NCBI RefSeq assembly: GCF_963169125.1
Contig: NC_084794.1
Location: 72,513,665 to 72,577,664, forward strand
Direction: 5' to 3'
Length of the DNA stretch: 64,000 nt
From: Humulus lupulus
Lineage: Eukaryota; Streptophyta; Magnoliopsida; Rosales; Cannabaceae
Both the position numbers and the translations under genes were made by a program. Of this stretch, positions 44,900 through 57,789 are shown piece by piece. How positions within the stretch are numbered: position 1 is the stretch's first letter; each line of letters starts with the position of its first letter. The notes under the pieces were generated by a model, which did no database searches, was not told the origin of the DNA, and saw nothing but the letters and a program-made list of their open reading frames with translations.

Positions 44900-47800
44900 G
44901 TGGTCAAGTTCGCTGAGGTAGCGCTTTTGATCATTCTGGGACGGTCCTCCCAAACGAGGCCCGCCCGAGATGATGGCTACTTGACCATCTACTCGCGGGG
45001 GCGCGGTCCCGGCAGGCTAGGGAATTCCAGGTCTGAGTGCCTACATAGCAAGGCCCCCCTGAGGGTCCTGTGCTCGCAGGCCCTTCGTGTATCCTCCTTG
45101 GGGAGGTGGATACGCTCCAGGTGCGCTCGGGATCGTGGACTGTCCGGGGTAGTCCCGGAATGCCCAAGAGCATCCTGACCCACTGGTGGAGATGTCCCAG
45201 CTTGATCAAATTTTTGATCACGTCCTTCAGCTGCCGACATTCTTCGGTTTTGTGGCCCACCTCCTTATGGTACGCGCACCTTTTGCTGGTATCTCTTGGA
45301 TTTTTTCCCCCTTTGAACATGGGGGCTGGTTTTCGGTAATGAACCTTCCTTTCTGTGGCCAGGTATATGTTTTCAATGGTATCCACTAGGTTGGTGTACT
45401 CCGAATACTGGGGCTCGTAGCCCCTCTTGCCTTTCTTAGAGGGTTCGGACATATTTTGTCCCTTCCCTAATCTCTTTCCCTGGGAGGGATTCACACTTGC
45501 CTCAGTTCCCCCCATCTGGGATGGCTGGGCCCCGCCGGGAGCACCATTGTACCCGACTAGCACGACTCCATACCCGGGTAAAGGGGTAGACTGGGTCAGG
45601 GCGTATCCTGAAGATGCAGGTGTTGGGGTTTTATGCCCTAATTAAAACTCAAATTCTTTGAAATCTCATTTTATTATTAATAAAAGAATAGAAATCATTT
45701 TTTGACTTGGTCAATCACTTTGCTCACATGTTTTATTTTCATGATTATTTGTTTAATATAAACTTCTATTAAATTCTGAGCATATAGCTAATCTTATTTA
45801 TAGTGACGTCATCACAGTGGAATATAAATATGATTATATGTTCAAAAGTTAGTCCTCAGATTAGTCAGTGCACAGGATTTACACTAACTTGCCAATCTAC
45901 GATATGATCTACTTACACATTACAGTGTTATGTTCTTTCCAGAACATTAGCAAAGTAGATAAGATCGGATGTATTTGTTACATCGGACAAGACCGATATT
46001 GACAGTTGATAAGATAAGTAAACATACTGTTATTATCTATACTAGTCATATCATATAATTGACCATAGGTCAATTCAATCTCAATTCTGAGTGGTTGGTA
46101 TTCTAACTAATTGTATTATTTGAGTTCTTTGACTTGTTCGTTACCAGCTTACCCTACAGACTAGCCCATACTTACATCTTGGGAACTCGGTAGTATAATT
46201 GAGTGGGAGTGTTAATCATAGATATGAACATCTATAACTTCTGATGAAGAAGTGAAACGATGGTTTCCTTTTAGTTTGGTTCAAGGTGTTAAATGATAGA
46301 GATCTCATTTCAGTAATTAAATTAGTTTACTGAAATATCATTTACAAGGAACTAAGTGTTTTAAGGATAAAATACAATGAGGGGTAAAACGGTATTTTGG
46401 TCCTATCTCATTGTAGACCGTCTATAGAGGATTGAGTGACAATTATGGTTGTAACAATGGATAATTAATAGCGTATCTATATTTGTTATAGAGCGTTCTA
46501 TGAATTCAAGAGTGCAATTCCAAGTCTATAGTGGAGTCACGAGGAATTAATAAGTTAGTAAATTTATTTGTTAGATTTATGATAACTTATTGGAGCTTGA
46601 TTTCATAGGCCCATGGTCCCCATTGTACCTTGGATAAAATCATCTAGATAGTCTCAATTAATTGATTTAATCATCAATTAGAATTATCAAAGTTGATCAG
46701 GTCAATTTTGGATAGTTTCACAGAGTTGTGTAATTTTGAGAAGAAAAGAGAAATTATGGCAGATTTATTAATTAAGATAAATTGGTATCTAAATTAATAA
46801 ATAAGTTTAAATTAAGGTTCAAATTATGAATAATTAATTTGATAAATGATTTAAATAATTATTTAATTAATTAAATCAATAGAAAATAACACAGGCCTTG
46901 ATTTTAAGTCCAATGGGCTTATAATCAAATGGGAAATTTCATGGGCCTATAGCCCATGATAATTTCTACCTAGGGCTTCAAAATGGCTATTATTTATTGA
47001 TTTTTTAATTAAATTAAATGGCCTAATTGAGTCTATAAAAGGAGTGCTTAGAGAGAAGTAAAAATATAAGTCACAAGTCAGATTTTCTGATAGTTTTAGA
47101 TTCTCTCTAAACACAAGTCCTTTTCTAAGCCTCTTTGTTATTTTCTCTTCTTCTCTCTATATCTATCTCATGTGTTGAGAATTTCCCACACTAGTCTAGG
47201 TGGTTCTAAGGATACATTGGAAGATTGTGAAGAAAATATAAGAACGGTTCAGTTTCTTGATAATACTCTGCGACGGAGAGGATACAAGAGTTGGAGAAAC
47301 TGAAGGAATGACTCTTTAATTCCGTTGCGTATATTGTAAGTATTCTATTATTTGTTTCTCTTTGAATTCAATTTTAGAAACATGTTTTAGGCTATCTCGT
47401 ATTAATTTGTTTAATATTAGATATACATGAAAATAAATAAAGATCTTGTATAAGCTTTTTCCAATAGCAGGGCCATAGACCGCAGGCGCGTCAAAGCTTA
47501 TTCCAGGCACAGCTGCCGATCCTGGCGCTATCGGGGGAGTTAGGTACTGCTGGGCCGGATATTGCACCCCGTATCCCGAAAAAGTTTTGGCATTTGGCTG
47601 AGGGGTCGGCTGCCATCCAAATGCCTGGATTCAGGCCTCCTCCTAGTTGATAAAGCCTTGTGCCCTCTTTATGAATTCTTCGAGGGTGGCTGCCATACTG
47701 CGCTGCATGTCGTCCCAGAAGGGAGACCTGGCCCAGATTCTGGATTGTAGGGCCACCAGGTGCTGCCCATCATCCACCTTGATTTTTGAGGTTTCCTCTA

Positions 47801-49239
47801 TGAAACGATGGATGTAGACCCTTAGAGTCTCCGTGGGGAGCTGCTTGATGTTGGCGAGGGCATTGATCTGCATATCTATTCTCATGGCGCCCACAAATTG
47901 TTTGCGGAACACCGACTGCAGTCCGAACTAGGATTGGATGGATCCTGGCTTGAGCCTCTTCCACCATTCCTCTGCAGGTCCATCTAGAGTAATCGAAAAG
48001 TAGAGGCACTTGCCATTGTCGCAGACATGGGCTATGATCATTAACCAATTATAGCGCGATAGATGGTCTCTGGGGTCAGTGTTCCCAGTGTAGGCGGGTA
48101 GATTCGACATTTTTAACCCCTTGGGGAGCACCACACCCAAGATGTGCTTGGCACAGGGCGCATTTCCCTCTTCTTTGGAGTCGGAGTCTCCTCCCTCCTG
48201 CTTGCGGACTAGGCGGTTCGTGACCTTTCTTAAGGCGACCAGCTATTCCATGAACTGTCTGGCCGTACCATCATCTAGGGGAACTCTCTCGTTCCTTCTA
48301 TCATTGAGATTATTTCTCAAATTGCCTCCCCGTGGGCAGATCTTTTCCTTTCAGGCCTGTTCCTTTCGAGCGTTCAACCCGTCGCGCAGGTCTACCCGGG
48401 ACGTGTTGTCCCCTGAGCTAAGGGCATTTGGCTCGTCATCATGTTGGCGTCCTCGGTGATCTTTATTCATGGAGGCACTTGGGCAGAAAAACCATTCCCC
48501 TCCAGCTCGCCTAGGGGTAGCCTGGGGCCTGGTACCTTGCGAGTGCGTCCCTTGCAGATCGATCAGGTGATCTCGTCCTGGGACGGGATGCACATTCTCT
48601 CTCCTAGGGAGCGGCTGAGGGTTGGCCCCAGTTTTCTGAACTTGAGGAATTTTTCTATGGGGGTTTGTTTTTCCCTCGGGGTTGGCCGCTTTGGCCTTCC
48701 CTCTCTTGGGCCTGGTTAGTCGGGCCCTATTTGGGAGCTTGTCCCGGGGGAAGAATCGACCTCACATGTTCGGGGACGTTATTCCTAACCTACGGAGCAG
48801 GCAGTTGTGTTCCTGGAGACTGAACAACTGGAGGACTAGCCGCCATTCCTTGGGCGGCGATGAAAGCTTGTAGGGCCAGGAGGGATTCTTGCATCCGTCG
48901 AGTGGCTTCTTTTTGTTCAGCAATCCTGGCCTCTTGGTCCAGGACTTGTTACCTTAGTTTTGTCACCTCCGGGTCCTCTTGACCGGGGTCTACGTCTTCT
49001 GGGATCGTTGTATCCTCAGCTTCGAGATCATGGTATTCCCCCTCATTTCCCTCCTCTTCCTCGTAGTAATCTTCCTCATAATCTGCTCCACCTTCATAGT
49101 TCAGTGACTTGTCAAGCTACGACATCTGATGAGGTGTGTCCTCAGGTTGGTTATGAGGAAGAGGTTGGCTAGGCAGTGGCTCTCCATTGCCTTGTTCTTG
49201 GTTAGTAGGGTCGAAAGTGGTGTGTCTTGTGTACACCAT
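44900..49239 (-). pseudogene. Element C gag, interrupted by a solo LTR
   Basis: The start is at 49239 (MVYTRHTT), about 40 bases after the primer binding site. An acidic segment (49110-48985) follows, then capsid blocks PAYTGNTDPRDHLSRYN and GPAEEWWKRL (48105-47940) and ANIKQLPTETLRVYIHRF (47860-47800). The coding sequence is cut at 47466/45621 by a solo LTR and resumes with a Gly/Pro-rich part. It ends with the knuckle CAYHKEVGHKTEECRQLKD (45265-45210). Stops at several points show decay. It would have formed the particle that packages the RNA. Confidence 0.75.
45621..47466 (+). repeat. Solo LTR I (copia-like) inside element C gag
   Basis: 1846 bp starting TGTTGGGGTTTTATGCCC and ending CTTTTTCCAATA, flanked by GCAGG at 45616-45620 and 47467-47471. 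The last dinucleotide is TA where CA is expected. A TATA box (TATAAAAG) lies at 47034-47041. There is no internal region, so it is a solo LTR left by recombination between two LTRs. Removing it restores the gag frame context of element C. Confidence 0.85.
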
Positions 49240-49277
49240 TGTTGCAGATGTTCAAGATCAACTCAAGCTTTCTTCAG

Positions 49278-49295
49278 CTCTCAATGAAAGCACCA
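49278..49295 (-). promoter_or_regulatory. Primer binding site of element C
   Basis: On the minus strand TGGTGCTTTCATTGAGAG, three bases after the 5' LTR. Identical to the site of element A. Confidence 0.75.
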
Positions 49296-49298
49296 AAA

Positions 49299-50257
49299 TG
49301 TTTACCGAGTTTTTCAGAAACTAGAATTATAAAAGATAAGAGAGCTTAAAAAGAAAGGATTTAGAAAATGCAAGCAACGTTTTTACGTGGTTGGGGCGTT
49401 AATGAGCCTTAGTCTATGAGTCAGTTGTATTAGAGCTTAGAGAGCTTTTGATAATGGATTTTTCTGCAAGTTTGAGCAGAGTAATTACTTACAAGAGAAA
49501 ATCTGGGATCCCCCTCTTCAATGCACCACTATTCATATTTATAGGCAAGCGAGTGCACTAGGCTTGGGCCGGGCTAATCCGGGCCCAATAAAGGTGTAAA
49601 TATTATTTGCTCTCTGATGGAGGCTCAATACAAAGGATTGAAATATAAAACATATATTAACCAAGGCCCATTGGGCCAGCCCAAACATGATCACATTACA
49701 ATACTCGCGACAAACAGTTGCTTCAGACTGGGTGTTATGGGCTACGAGGAAGATTCGAGGAACAAGATCTTTCAGTGTAGTGGCGGCACAGTTATGAACC
49801 AACGACGTACATTCCCGAGGTAGCCTCCTCTGCAGGTTACTTATGGGGACATAGCTCCACGCTCCTTGGGATGATGTCAGTATTGGGAATACTTTATCAT
49901 GCCAAACTTGGCCAACCGATCCAGGTCTGTTTACCAACGTCCCTCTTCATTTACTAGGGTCCCGGTTCGTTTACCAGGACCTGGGTTCATCCACAGCGAT
50001 CCCGGCTTAATCTCAGACATGGGAGCCACGACCTCTTTTACTAGATCTCGGGAGACATCCCGGTACGCGGTCCCAGGTTTACGCAACATGCCCCGGCGAT
50101 GGTCCTGGCTTATGCTCTTTGAGCCTTACCGAGACTTGGCTGCCTATATTCGTTCTCTCTTTGTCTACTGGGCATGATATGGGCTTTAACTCCCTAGAAG
50201 GAGGCCCATACACCTAGAGTGTGGATCCGTACATTTTGGGAAGAAATGGGGATAACA
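49299..50257 (-). repeat. 5' LTR of element C (right copy)
   Basis: 959 bp, aligned with 34468-35437. Most differences between the copies are transitions. The 5-bp duplication GATAC follows at 50258-50262. Confidence 0.92.
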
Positions 50258-50262
50258 GATAC

Positions 50263-50439
50263 CATTCTAGGTATCAAAGTTAGAAGGAATATTGGGGGTT
50301 TTGTGTTGTATCAAACCCACTACGTTGAGAAAGTGCTCGACAAATTTAGTCATCTCAAAATCAAATAAGCATATACACCATTGGATTCAAACATGAAGTT
50401 TGAAAAGAATGAGGGAAGAGCAGTGGCTCAATTTGAATA
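50263..50439 (+). pseudogene. Ty1/copia RT, continuation of element G
   Basis: Directly after the target duplication the copia frame resumes with ILGIKVRR, then YVEKVLDKFSHLKIK, a stop, and TPLDSNMKFEKNEG. This is the expected continuation of the RT segment ending at 34467. Element E cuts it at 50440. Confidence 0.8.
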
Positions 50440-51197
50440 TGTTGTACCCTAAAAATGATCACGAGTCTAGTCACTCAGTTCGGGTACAGTTGGCAGAAGA
50501 ATATGTGGAAAAGCAGCCAAGTAGACCCTCTGGTTAACAATGATGTGAGCAGTTCGAGTTGGGACCTAACAACACGGCATACAGGTTGTTATCAGACCAC
50601 CTCTTAGGATAACAATCTAGTTTGAGACTTATAGTGGCTAGATCCACATTTGGGCGCTCTGAGCTTAATACAAACTAAGGTTCAGATAGTCTTTAGACAT
50701 TAGCTTGGATGAGATATTCAGCTCATGGGAACCTGGTCAAAACGCATACTGAAGGATCCCAAGAGATTAAGAGACTCCTTATATGCTCATTAATGCCCAG
50801 GTTGTACTGCATATCTATCATTTATTATCCGAGATAGCAGGAGTATATTCTATTCTGTTATAAAATCATATCCCAATGTAAATGGGAATAATCTGTAATA
50901 AATGTATACATTATTTATTCACACGGTTATCCAAACCTGTTCAGGAAATTCCCCTATAAATATCAGGGATAATGGACAGGAAAGGGGACAACTTTTTTGT
51001 ATTACTAAAACTCTACAGAAATTGTGAGAGAAAAACAATAATATTGTCTCGTGGACTAGGTGGATTTTAACCATTGAACCATGTAAAAATTGTGTGTGTA
51101 CAAAAAGGGTTCTTATTATTTCATTATAGTTTACAATTTAGCACTAATATCCCTATTATATTTCTTAATCTACTGTTGGCGAAAAATCGCGCCAACA
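50440..51197 (+). repeat. 5' LTR of element E
   Basis: 758 bp starting TGTTGTACCC and ending CGCGCCAACA, followed three bases later by the primer binding site. A TATA box (CTATAAATAT) lies at about 50954-50963. Confidence 0.8.
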
Positions 51198-51200
51198 GTT

Positions 51201-51218
51201 TAGTGCTTTCATTGAGAG
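51201..51218 (+). promoter_or_regulatory. Primer binding site of element E
   Basis: TAGTGCTTTCATTGAGAG, one base (A for G at position 2) from the sites of A and C. Confidence 0.7.
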
Positions 51219-51255
51219 GAAATTAGTGCTTCACAAGTTTCAGTCAACATTCATT

Positions 51256-54200
51256 ATGGTGCTCAATCGATCGATGCATGACAATGAGAAGGAACAACCT
51301 GGTGGGCAGGAGGCCCATCATACTGTTGTTCCCACTGAAAGGGGGCCATATGTTCAACAACATTTAGGGAAGCAACCGGTGGGTCAGGACAATGCTGGGA
51401 GTTCAGCGTCACTCCCACCAAATATTAATTCAGGATATTTTACTATCGTTAAGATAGAAAATGCCCAATTAAGGAGCCATCTCGCTAGGTCAAACAAACA
51501 GATTGAGGAGGTCTTGGCTCGGTACCCCCTCTTGTAATCGACATTAATGTCGAAAAGAGGCAAAGTGGGTCTCATAAGTCTCGCAGGAATAACCAGTCTA
51601 AACCTAGTCGCTCTGTCAAGATTGCCACTCCGAGCTCTGTACCTTAAGAGCGAAACCACTGAAGTGCTCAGACCACAGATCATCACAAGAGTCATTGATT
51701 AGTGGTTAAAAATGCACATTTGTTGATTTTAATTGTCAAAATAAAATAAGTTTTAAATAATATTTACATGGAATTAATATGATTTATTTTATAAATGAAA
51801 ATATTTGATTATGATTTAATTTATTGTTATTTTTTAGGAATTAAAGTTGCATTTTGGCATAAATATAAAGAAAGAAGAAGAAAAAAGATTTTAAGCTGAA
51901 AAATAATTGGAAAAGATGGTATTTTTGAAGAAAATGGGCCCACAATTCGGCCCAAATAGCCCAGGCCCATGGAGCCCCAACCCAGACCCGTCTCCTCCCA
52001 AGCCCACGCCTAACGCCGAGCCGAGCCACACTGGAGGCGAGCCACGCCTGACGTACCTAGCCTCATGCCACCTGTTAGCCTCCAGCGGCCCAATGTAATC
52101 CTCCAGGCCCAACTCGCCCAGCACCTCTTTCAGCCTTCCTCATCAACTTTGAACGCCCAACTCGCCCCAGCCTCCTCCAACGTAACACCCCAGCCAGCCA
52201 CCGAGCCCAAGCCTGCCATGCTTGGTACCCTCTCCCAGCCAGCCGTCCACGTGGCGCCTCCCCATTGGCTGGGAATGGGTCAAAACCCACTTCTGCCACC
52301 AGCCACCTTCAACCCATGTGTTTATGGGTATTGGGCCTTGCAAATTGCTATTTTGAGCTTTAAAGTTCATACTTTGTGGCATTTTAGAAAAAGAGCATAT
52401 TGACCATACACCAAAATAACTAGGTTAATATTTATAATAAGATTTGATTTTTTCAAAATCATATTTTATTATTAATATTTCAGATTTATTTTGTAAACCC
52501 CAAATTGTTGTTTAATTTCTTTTTAGTCCTTTTCTCCCTCTATAAATAGGGACTATTCTTTCACATTTACCATGTAATTTTTAGGTAGCAAAACGCTACC
52601 AAATTTTAGTCTCATTTCTCATACTTTCTCTCTAGAATTTCATGAGAATGTCTAGCATAATAGGCTAACATTCTTAGGAAGGTTAGGATGATCCTATATG
52701 CACTATGACTTTGTTTGGTATTTTTGATTCACCATGTGCTTAAAGTTTATATATTTGAGTGATTTTTTTTTCCATCTCTACTTCTTCATCTCGATTTTTT
52801 CATCTTGTTATCTATATTTATGTTTACTAATAGTATATAGATTTTGTCAATCACTTTCTATGTATTATCAAATTAGTGAAAATAATATAGATAATATCTT
52901 TATCATTTTCTCCATCTCATTATATATATTTACTTTTGCTAAAATCTATATAGAATTAGTCATGTTCTTTCTATGTATTTTATAAATAGTAAAAGTAATA
53001 TTTGTGTTCGGTTTTATGTCAAATCTTTTATTGCATTATTGCCGATGGTATAATGTCATTTTTAGATTTCTCATAATATTTATCTCTTATTTCCATGGTA
53101 AAGAAAAATAATCACTTGAATACATTTTTGTAAAACATATTTGTGCTTCAATGTTAAATCTTCCAAATGAATAGTTGGGATGTGAACTTCTCAATTGTGT
53201 AATATTTATGAATCAAAGATCCAAATAAATAAGTATGCATATTGGTGACTCGTGATCCTTCCTACTTGTTACCTATTGTTACATCACACTTTATTCTATC
53301 TTTATTTCTAATCTATAAATCTCAAAAACAACAAAAATATCACTTGTTCTATTTTCCTCATATTATTTGTATCTTAACTTTATTTCTTTGCCTCCTTGTG
53401 GAATCAACTGCCCGATCTATACTACAACCACCACTTAGTGGATGCACGTTTTGGGCGTTAAACAATCATCATTAGCATGGCAGACAGTCAGTCAGAACTG
53501 CAACCCCCCTAGCTCCGTGCCTTCTTCACATATTCCTAGGAGTGCCCACAAAAACCCACCATGGTGAGCTGGGACAAGTTCACGGAGGAAAAATGCTCCT
53601 GCGAATCCTCATGTGCCACGATCAGAACCCCAGGCACAAAGAACTCTGGACATTGGGGTAGAGCGAGGTGGGCTAATTTAGTTTGTCCTGATGGAACGAG
53701 GAACGCCTCGCCAATAAGGCATCTGCCATCACCAGTTATACATCCTACACCACCTCACTCACAATGAGATGCTCCAGCTCGTGGGAACAGTAGGAAAAAT
53801 CCTCCCCCGTTATTAGATACTTACGCCCTACGGGCACGTGCTAAGAATCTAGGTCGTCGATCTCAGCCGCAGGCTGTAAGTTTTGCAAATGGTTACTAGA
53901 CGAGGAGCAAGCATGGAGGCAGGTCTAAGAGCGACCTGAGCAGTCACCTTAGCTCAGTGCAAAGTCATTGGTACAATCCATAGCCCGACCTACGCAATCA
54001 TTTGAACTCACAAAGAAGTTATCCAACTCATAATGAGGATATCAGTTATACTAGACATGAGCGAGGTTCGTCTATTGTACGCGACAATGGGAATGTCCCA
54101 CCTAACCAAGCTCGAACTTGGAGTGACAACAACCCATCAGATGCATACTATAGGAGGGGAGTTGTTGAACAGCCTCTAGCTAACCTATAGACCAAGGACC

Positions 54201-55330
54201 TAACCCTTAAGAGATTGTCCTTGCTGAAGGAATAGATGAAGAGGCTCTTATCTGGAAAAGGGGTGGACGATTGTGACTCGGATGAGGAGCTCAAACCTTT
54301 CGCTCCAAACATTACATTAGCTACATATCCTATTGGATTTAGGATGTCGAACATGTCAACATTTGATGGAAACACATATCCATCCGATCACCTCAGGATG
54401 TTCAAAGGTGTATCTTGTTCCCCGTGACTTTGGTCGAACCTGCTAGACAGTGGTTTAAACAGTACAAGAAGAATTCGATAAGCTCGTGGAAGAATTTGTC
54501 TTTTGAATTTAAGAGAGCATTCCAAGCTTCAAAGGCAGCTTGCGTAGAGGCCGATTCATTGGCCGATGTAAAACAGCAACCCGGTGAATCACTGAAAGCA
54601 TATCTGAGTAGATTCGCCAATGTTGCAGCACGAACTAGGGACGCTGATGATAGCTCCAAGCTCATGGTGATGAGGATATGAATCCTGGTGGGAGGCGACC
54701 TATGGAAAGAACTCCAACGAAAATGAGTTTAAAAGTGTAGATGAGTTCTTGGCCCGAGCTCAGGAGTGGATAAACCTAGAAGAGGCGCGATCTACTATCG
54801 CAGGAACCAGCCAGGCCCCTATCCAACCCGTTGGAGCGGTAACAGATGTTACAGCTATGGCTCAACTTGTTACCTAAAATAACCAAGCGGGAAACAACAA
54901 GAGGAAGTGGAATGGTGAGGGTGACTAGAACGACACGAAGAAGAACAAGTATGTGGAGAAATTCAAGACGTTTATGCCACATACACAAACCTAACGGACA
55001 CCCAGGAACATATCTTCCTGAAAAATTCTAATCGCCTCTCATGGAAGAAGCCAGAGCCTTTAAGGCATCAAAGGGCGAAGATAGATCCCTCAAAATTTTT
55101 TCGATTCCACAATGGCATCGGTCATAACACCGATGATTGCCGACATCTGAAGGATGAGATTTAGACTCTCATTCGGGTTGGACCATTAGCCCAATACACC
55201 CAAAATCGGGTAGTTCCCAATCAACCTACCAGGAAGAATCCTCATCCAGCTTCTGAAGCCCCGACAGGTTAGCCTAGAGCTCAGATGAATCAACTCGACC
55301 CTCCCCCAATAGTATGAGGAGATATAACTA
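51256..55330 (+). pseudogene. Element E gag, interrupted by solo LTR H
   Basis: The N-terminal part (51226 or 51256 to 51535) includes a helical IENAQLRSHLARSNKQIEEV segment. It is cut at 51696 by solo LTR H and resumes at about 53470. Capsid pieces: FRMSNMSTFDGNTYPSDHLRMF (54340-54405), an apparent deletion of about 30 residues, then PVTLVEPARQWFKQYKKNSISSW and SLADVKQQPGESLKAYLSRF (54420-54620). The knuckle remnant FHNGIGHNTDDC lies at about 55107-55142. Stops are frequent. Confidence 0.7.
51696..53464 (+). repeat. Solo LTR H inside element E gag
   Basis: 1769 bp starting TGATTAGTGG and ending GGGCGTTAAACA, with GTCAT on the left (51691-51695) and ATCAT on the right (53465-53469), a 5-bp duplication with one change. 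It has a TATA box (CTATAAATAGGGAC) at about 52540. An unusual GC-rich block (about 51930-52320) lies in U3, against very AT-rich sequence elsewhere. No internal region. LTR family not recognised. Confidence 0.65.
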
Positions 55331-55479
55331 CTATTGCCAGAGGACCTCATTTGGCGGGCATGAGCAGCGGGACCCCAGAGGTATATTAATGAGTTGAAAA
55401 GTCATAACAGTGTAGAGTTTGTCCCGGAGCAACGGTTATTGAAACAACATCGGTTGGAAAAATAACTAATCATTTTCAT

Positions 55480-56035
55480 GGAAGAGGACGCTAGCCACGT
55501 TCAATTCTCACATAATGACCCGCTGGTGGTAACCGTGTAGCTTGTTAACTGAAGGGTACGGAGGATACTTTTCGATAATGGAAGTTCCATAAATGTGCTT
55601 TTCAGGTCCACCCTATAAAATATGGGTTTGTCCATAACCAATTTGAAGGCGACATCAATTACTTTGTACGAATTTTCAGGTGAAGGAACGACGGCCATAG
55701 GGATGATTAGATTGGTGGTTACATTGGGTGAAGAGTCACAAATTGTCTACAAAATACTTGAGGAGACCATCTCGCTGCCAGAGAATGCTACAACATTCCT
55801 ATGAAGGGAAAATCATAACCTGGGCAGCAGGCGATGGTCATAAGTGAAGGAGGTGAGGAGTCCTGGGTAATGGAAGTTACCCGTGGGATGGAAGAACCTC
55901 GAGAAGAAGATGACAAGGCCACCCAACATGATGACATTGATTCGCGAATAGGTGAGGATAGATCTGAGCTCAAAGCAATAGAAGAGCTCGAGGAAGTAAA
56001 TATCGACCCAAAAGTACCTTCAAGAGTTTTCAAAA
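55480..56035 (+). pseudogene. Element E protease region
   Basis: The active-site block LFDNGSSINVLF lies near 55566, followed after a stop by NMGLSITNLKATSITLYEFSGEGT and GMIRLVVTLGEE (55620-55735). The region then runs into an acidic linker (55834-56035) with EERE and DSRIGED stretches. Stops and a shortened C-terminus show decay. Confidence 0.65.
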
Positions 56036-56728
56036 TTGGTAAAAAATCTTGAAGTCGGAAGGAAGAAGGAGCTGGTCGAATTCCTGAGGAAGAATTCGGA
56101 TGTCTTCGCCTGGTCGCATGAGGATATACTGGGAATCATTCCGAGTGTAATAATTCATACTTTAAACTTGGACAAGAATGTGCCTGCAAAGTCCCAAAAA
56201 CAGAGGCTTTTGGGGGCAGTATGATTTGAAGCGTTAGCAGAAGAAGTAGCTCGCCTACTCAAATGCGGATTTATCAGGGAAACAAAATACCCGTTCTGGG
56301 TTGCTAACCCCGTGCTGGTCCCAAAGCCAAATGGGAAATGGAGAACTTGTATCGATTTCTTCGACCTCAACAAGGCTTGTCCCAATGATTTTTTCCCACT
56401 ACCAAGGATTGATCAGTTGGTAGACGCCACGACCGGTCACAAGACACATATTTTGGATAAAACCAGATCGCGATGAACCCTGCAGACCAAGAGCATACCA
56501 ACTTCATGACCGAGCATAACTTATATTGCTACAAAGTGATGCCATTCGGGTTGAAAAACGCCGGAGCCACATACCAACGGTTAGTCAACAAAATGTTTGA
56601 CAACCAGATTGGGAGAAACATGGAGGTGTGTGTCTATGATATGTTCGTCAAATCAAAGACTGCCAATAACCATGAATCCAACCTGGAAGAATGTTTTGGC
56701 ATATTGAGAAAGTACGACATGAAGCTGA
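56036..56728 (+). pseudogene. Element E reverse transcriptase, N-terminal part
   Basis: The pre-RT block NSDVFAWSHEDILGI is followed by ARLLKCGFIRETKYPFWVANPVLVPKPNGKWRTC-type sequence, DLNKACPNDFFPLPRIDQLVDATTG, then a small deletion that removes most of the FMDAYSGYNQI block. MPFGLKNAGATYQRLVNK follows. The catalytic box reads VCVYDMFVKS, so the first Asp of YxDD is lost. Element F interrupts it at 56729 right after KYDMKL. Confidence 0.78.
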
Positions 56729-57789
56729 TATGATATTTTAATATAATGTTTGATTGATTAAATAAGTGTTACAAAAGTGATTATTTAATCTAGTGCGGTA
56801 ATGTTATATTATTTCATATAATATAATATTAGATTAAATAATGTGACAAAATGTGATTTGTCACACAAATGTGATTTGTCACACCTTGTAACATATTATT
56901 GAGAGTCACAAAATTGGACACATGTGTGTGCCTAAATGTGACATATTTTGGAGTTACAAAATTAGTTACAAAATTGTAACTCCCAAATATTACCCAATAA
57001 TGTGTATATTATATGTTACACATTTGAGATTGGATTTCATAAAGCCATATGAGAAATGGCTGATAGAGATGTGATTTTAACTCCTATATTGTGTATGGAA
57101 GTTACAAAATCAAGTGGGAATAAATTGGAACATTTTGGAAAAAACTAAAAAAATTGGTTACTGAAAATGACCAAGGGCCGCAGCGCTAGTGGCTGATAGC
57201 TTCATACAAATTCGGTTTTTGTCCAATTTTGAACGTTTCCAACAGCCAAGTAACTCCCAAATCTCTATTTTAATTCCATAAAACATCCAATTAATCATTG
57301 GTAACAGCCATGGGGGTTGGTGGAATTTGAAATTCAAAGAGTGTCTCAAAACTCTATAAATAGGAGCCTAATGCTCACTTGTAAGATACACCATTTTTCA
57401 TCCACAAAGCACTTGGCTGAAAAATACACCTTGAGGCTTGATAATTCCAGAGAGCTATTTCCTAGAGAGATCCCTTAGTGCTTAGAGAATAGGGGGAAAT
57501 AAGCTATTGGACAAAGGTCTTGAACCTTGTTCAAGTTGGTGATCCCCACTTTGGTTGAGTGTGAGAGTTTGTTTGTGTTTTCATTCTTTTGTTCCTCTTA
57601 TTTACTTGTATTATTATAGTATTGAGTTTGTAATCTTCTTCTTCTACATCTTTCTATTTACTTGTATTTTGAGCAATTGAGTTGTAATATTTATTTTATC
57701 AATCATCTTGTCCATTGTATCTTTGCATAGAGTTGTATTTTTGGTTTTCCATATTTCCATTGAGCAATTATAATATATATTCTCTAACA
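56729..57789 (+). repeat. 5' LTR of element F
   Basis: 1061 bp beginning TATGATATTT (not TG) and ending TCTCTAACA. A TATA box (CTATAAATAGG) lies at about 57354-57364. The internal PPT-like copy near 56791 carries two substitutions relative to the 3' LTR. Confidence 0.88.

Larger units (their letters stand above)
34468..50257 (-). mobile_element. Element C: complete Tat-like Ty3/gypsy retrotransposon with antisense gene
   Basis: Both LTRs are present (34468-35437 and 49299-50257, TG...CA), flanked by the 5-bp duplication GATAC at 34463-34467 and 50258-50262. On the minus strand the order is: 5' LTR, primer binding site, gag, protease, RT, RNase H, second RNase H, integrase, a spacer with two tandem repeat arrays, an antisense gene (plus strand), polypurine tract and 3' LTR. 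A solo copia-type LTR sits in gag. Excluding it the element is about 13.9 kb. The reading frames have scattered stops and frameshifts. The LTR copies differ by roughly 6% over the first 370 bases by eye. Confidence 0.93.

Noticed and set aside
52065..52403. Proline-rich 112-codon frame in solo LTR H
   Set aside because: Product of the GC-rich block; open on both strands, no domain.
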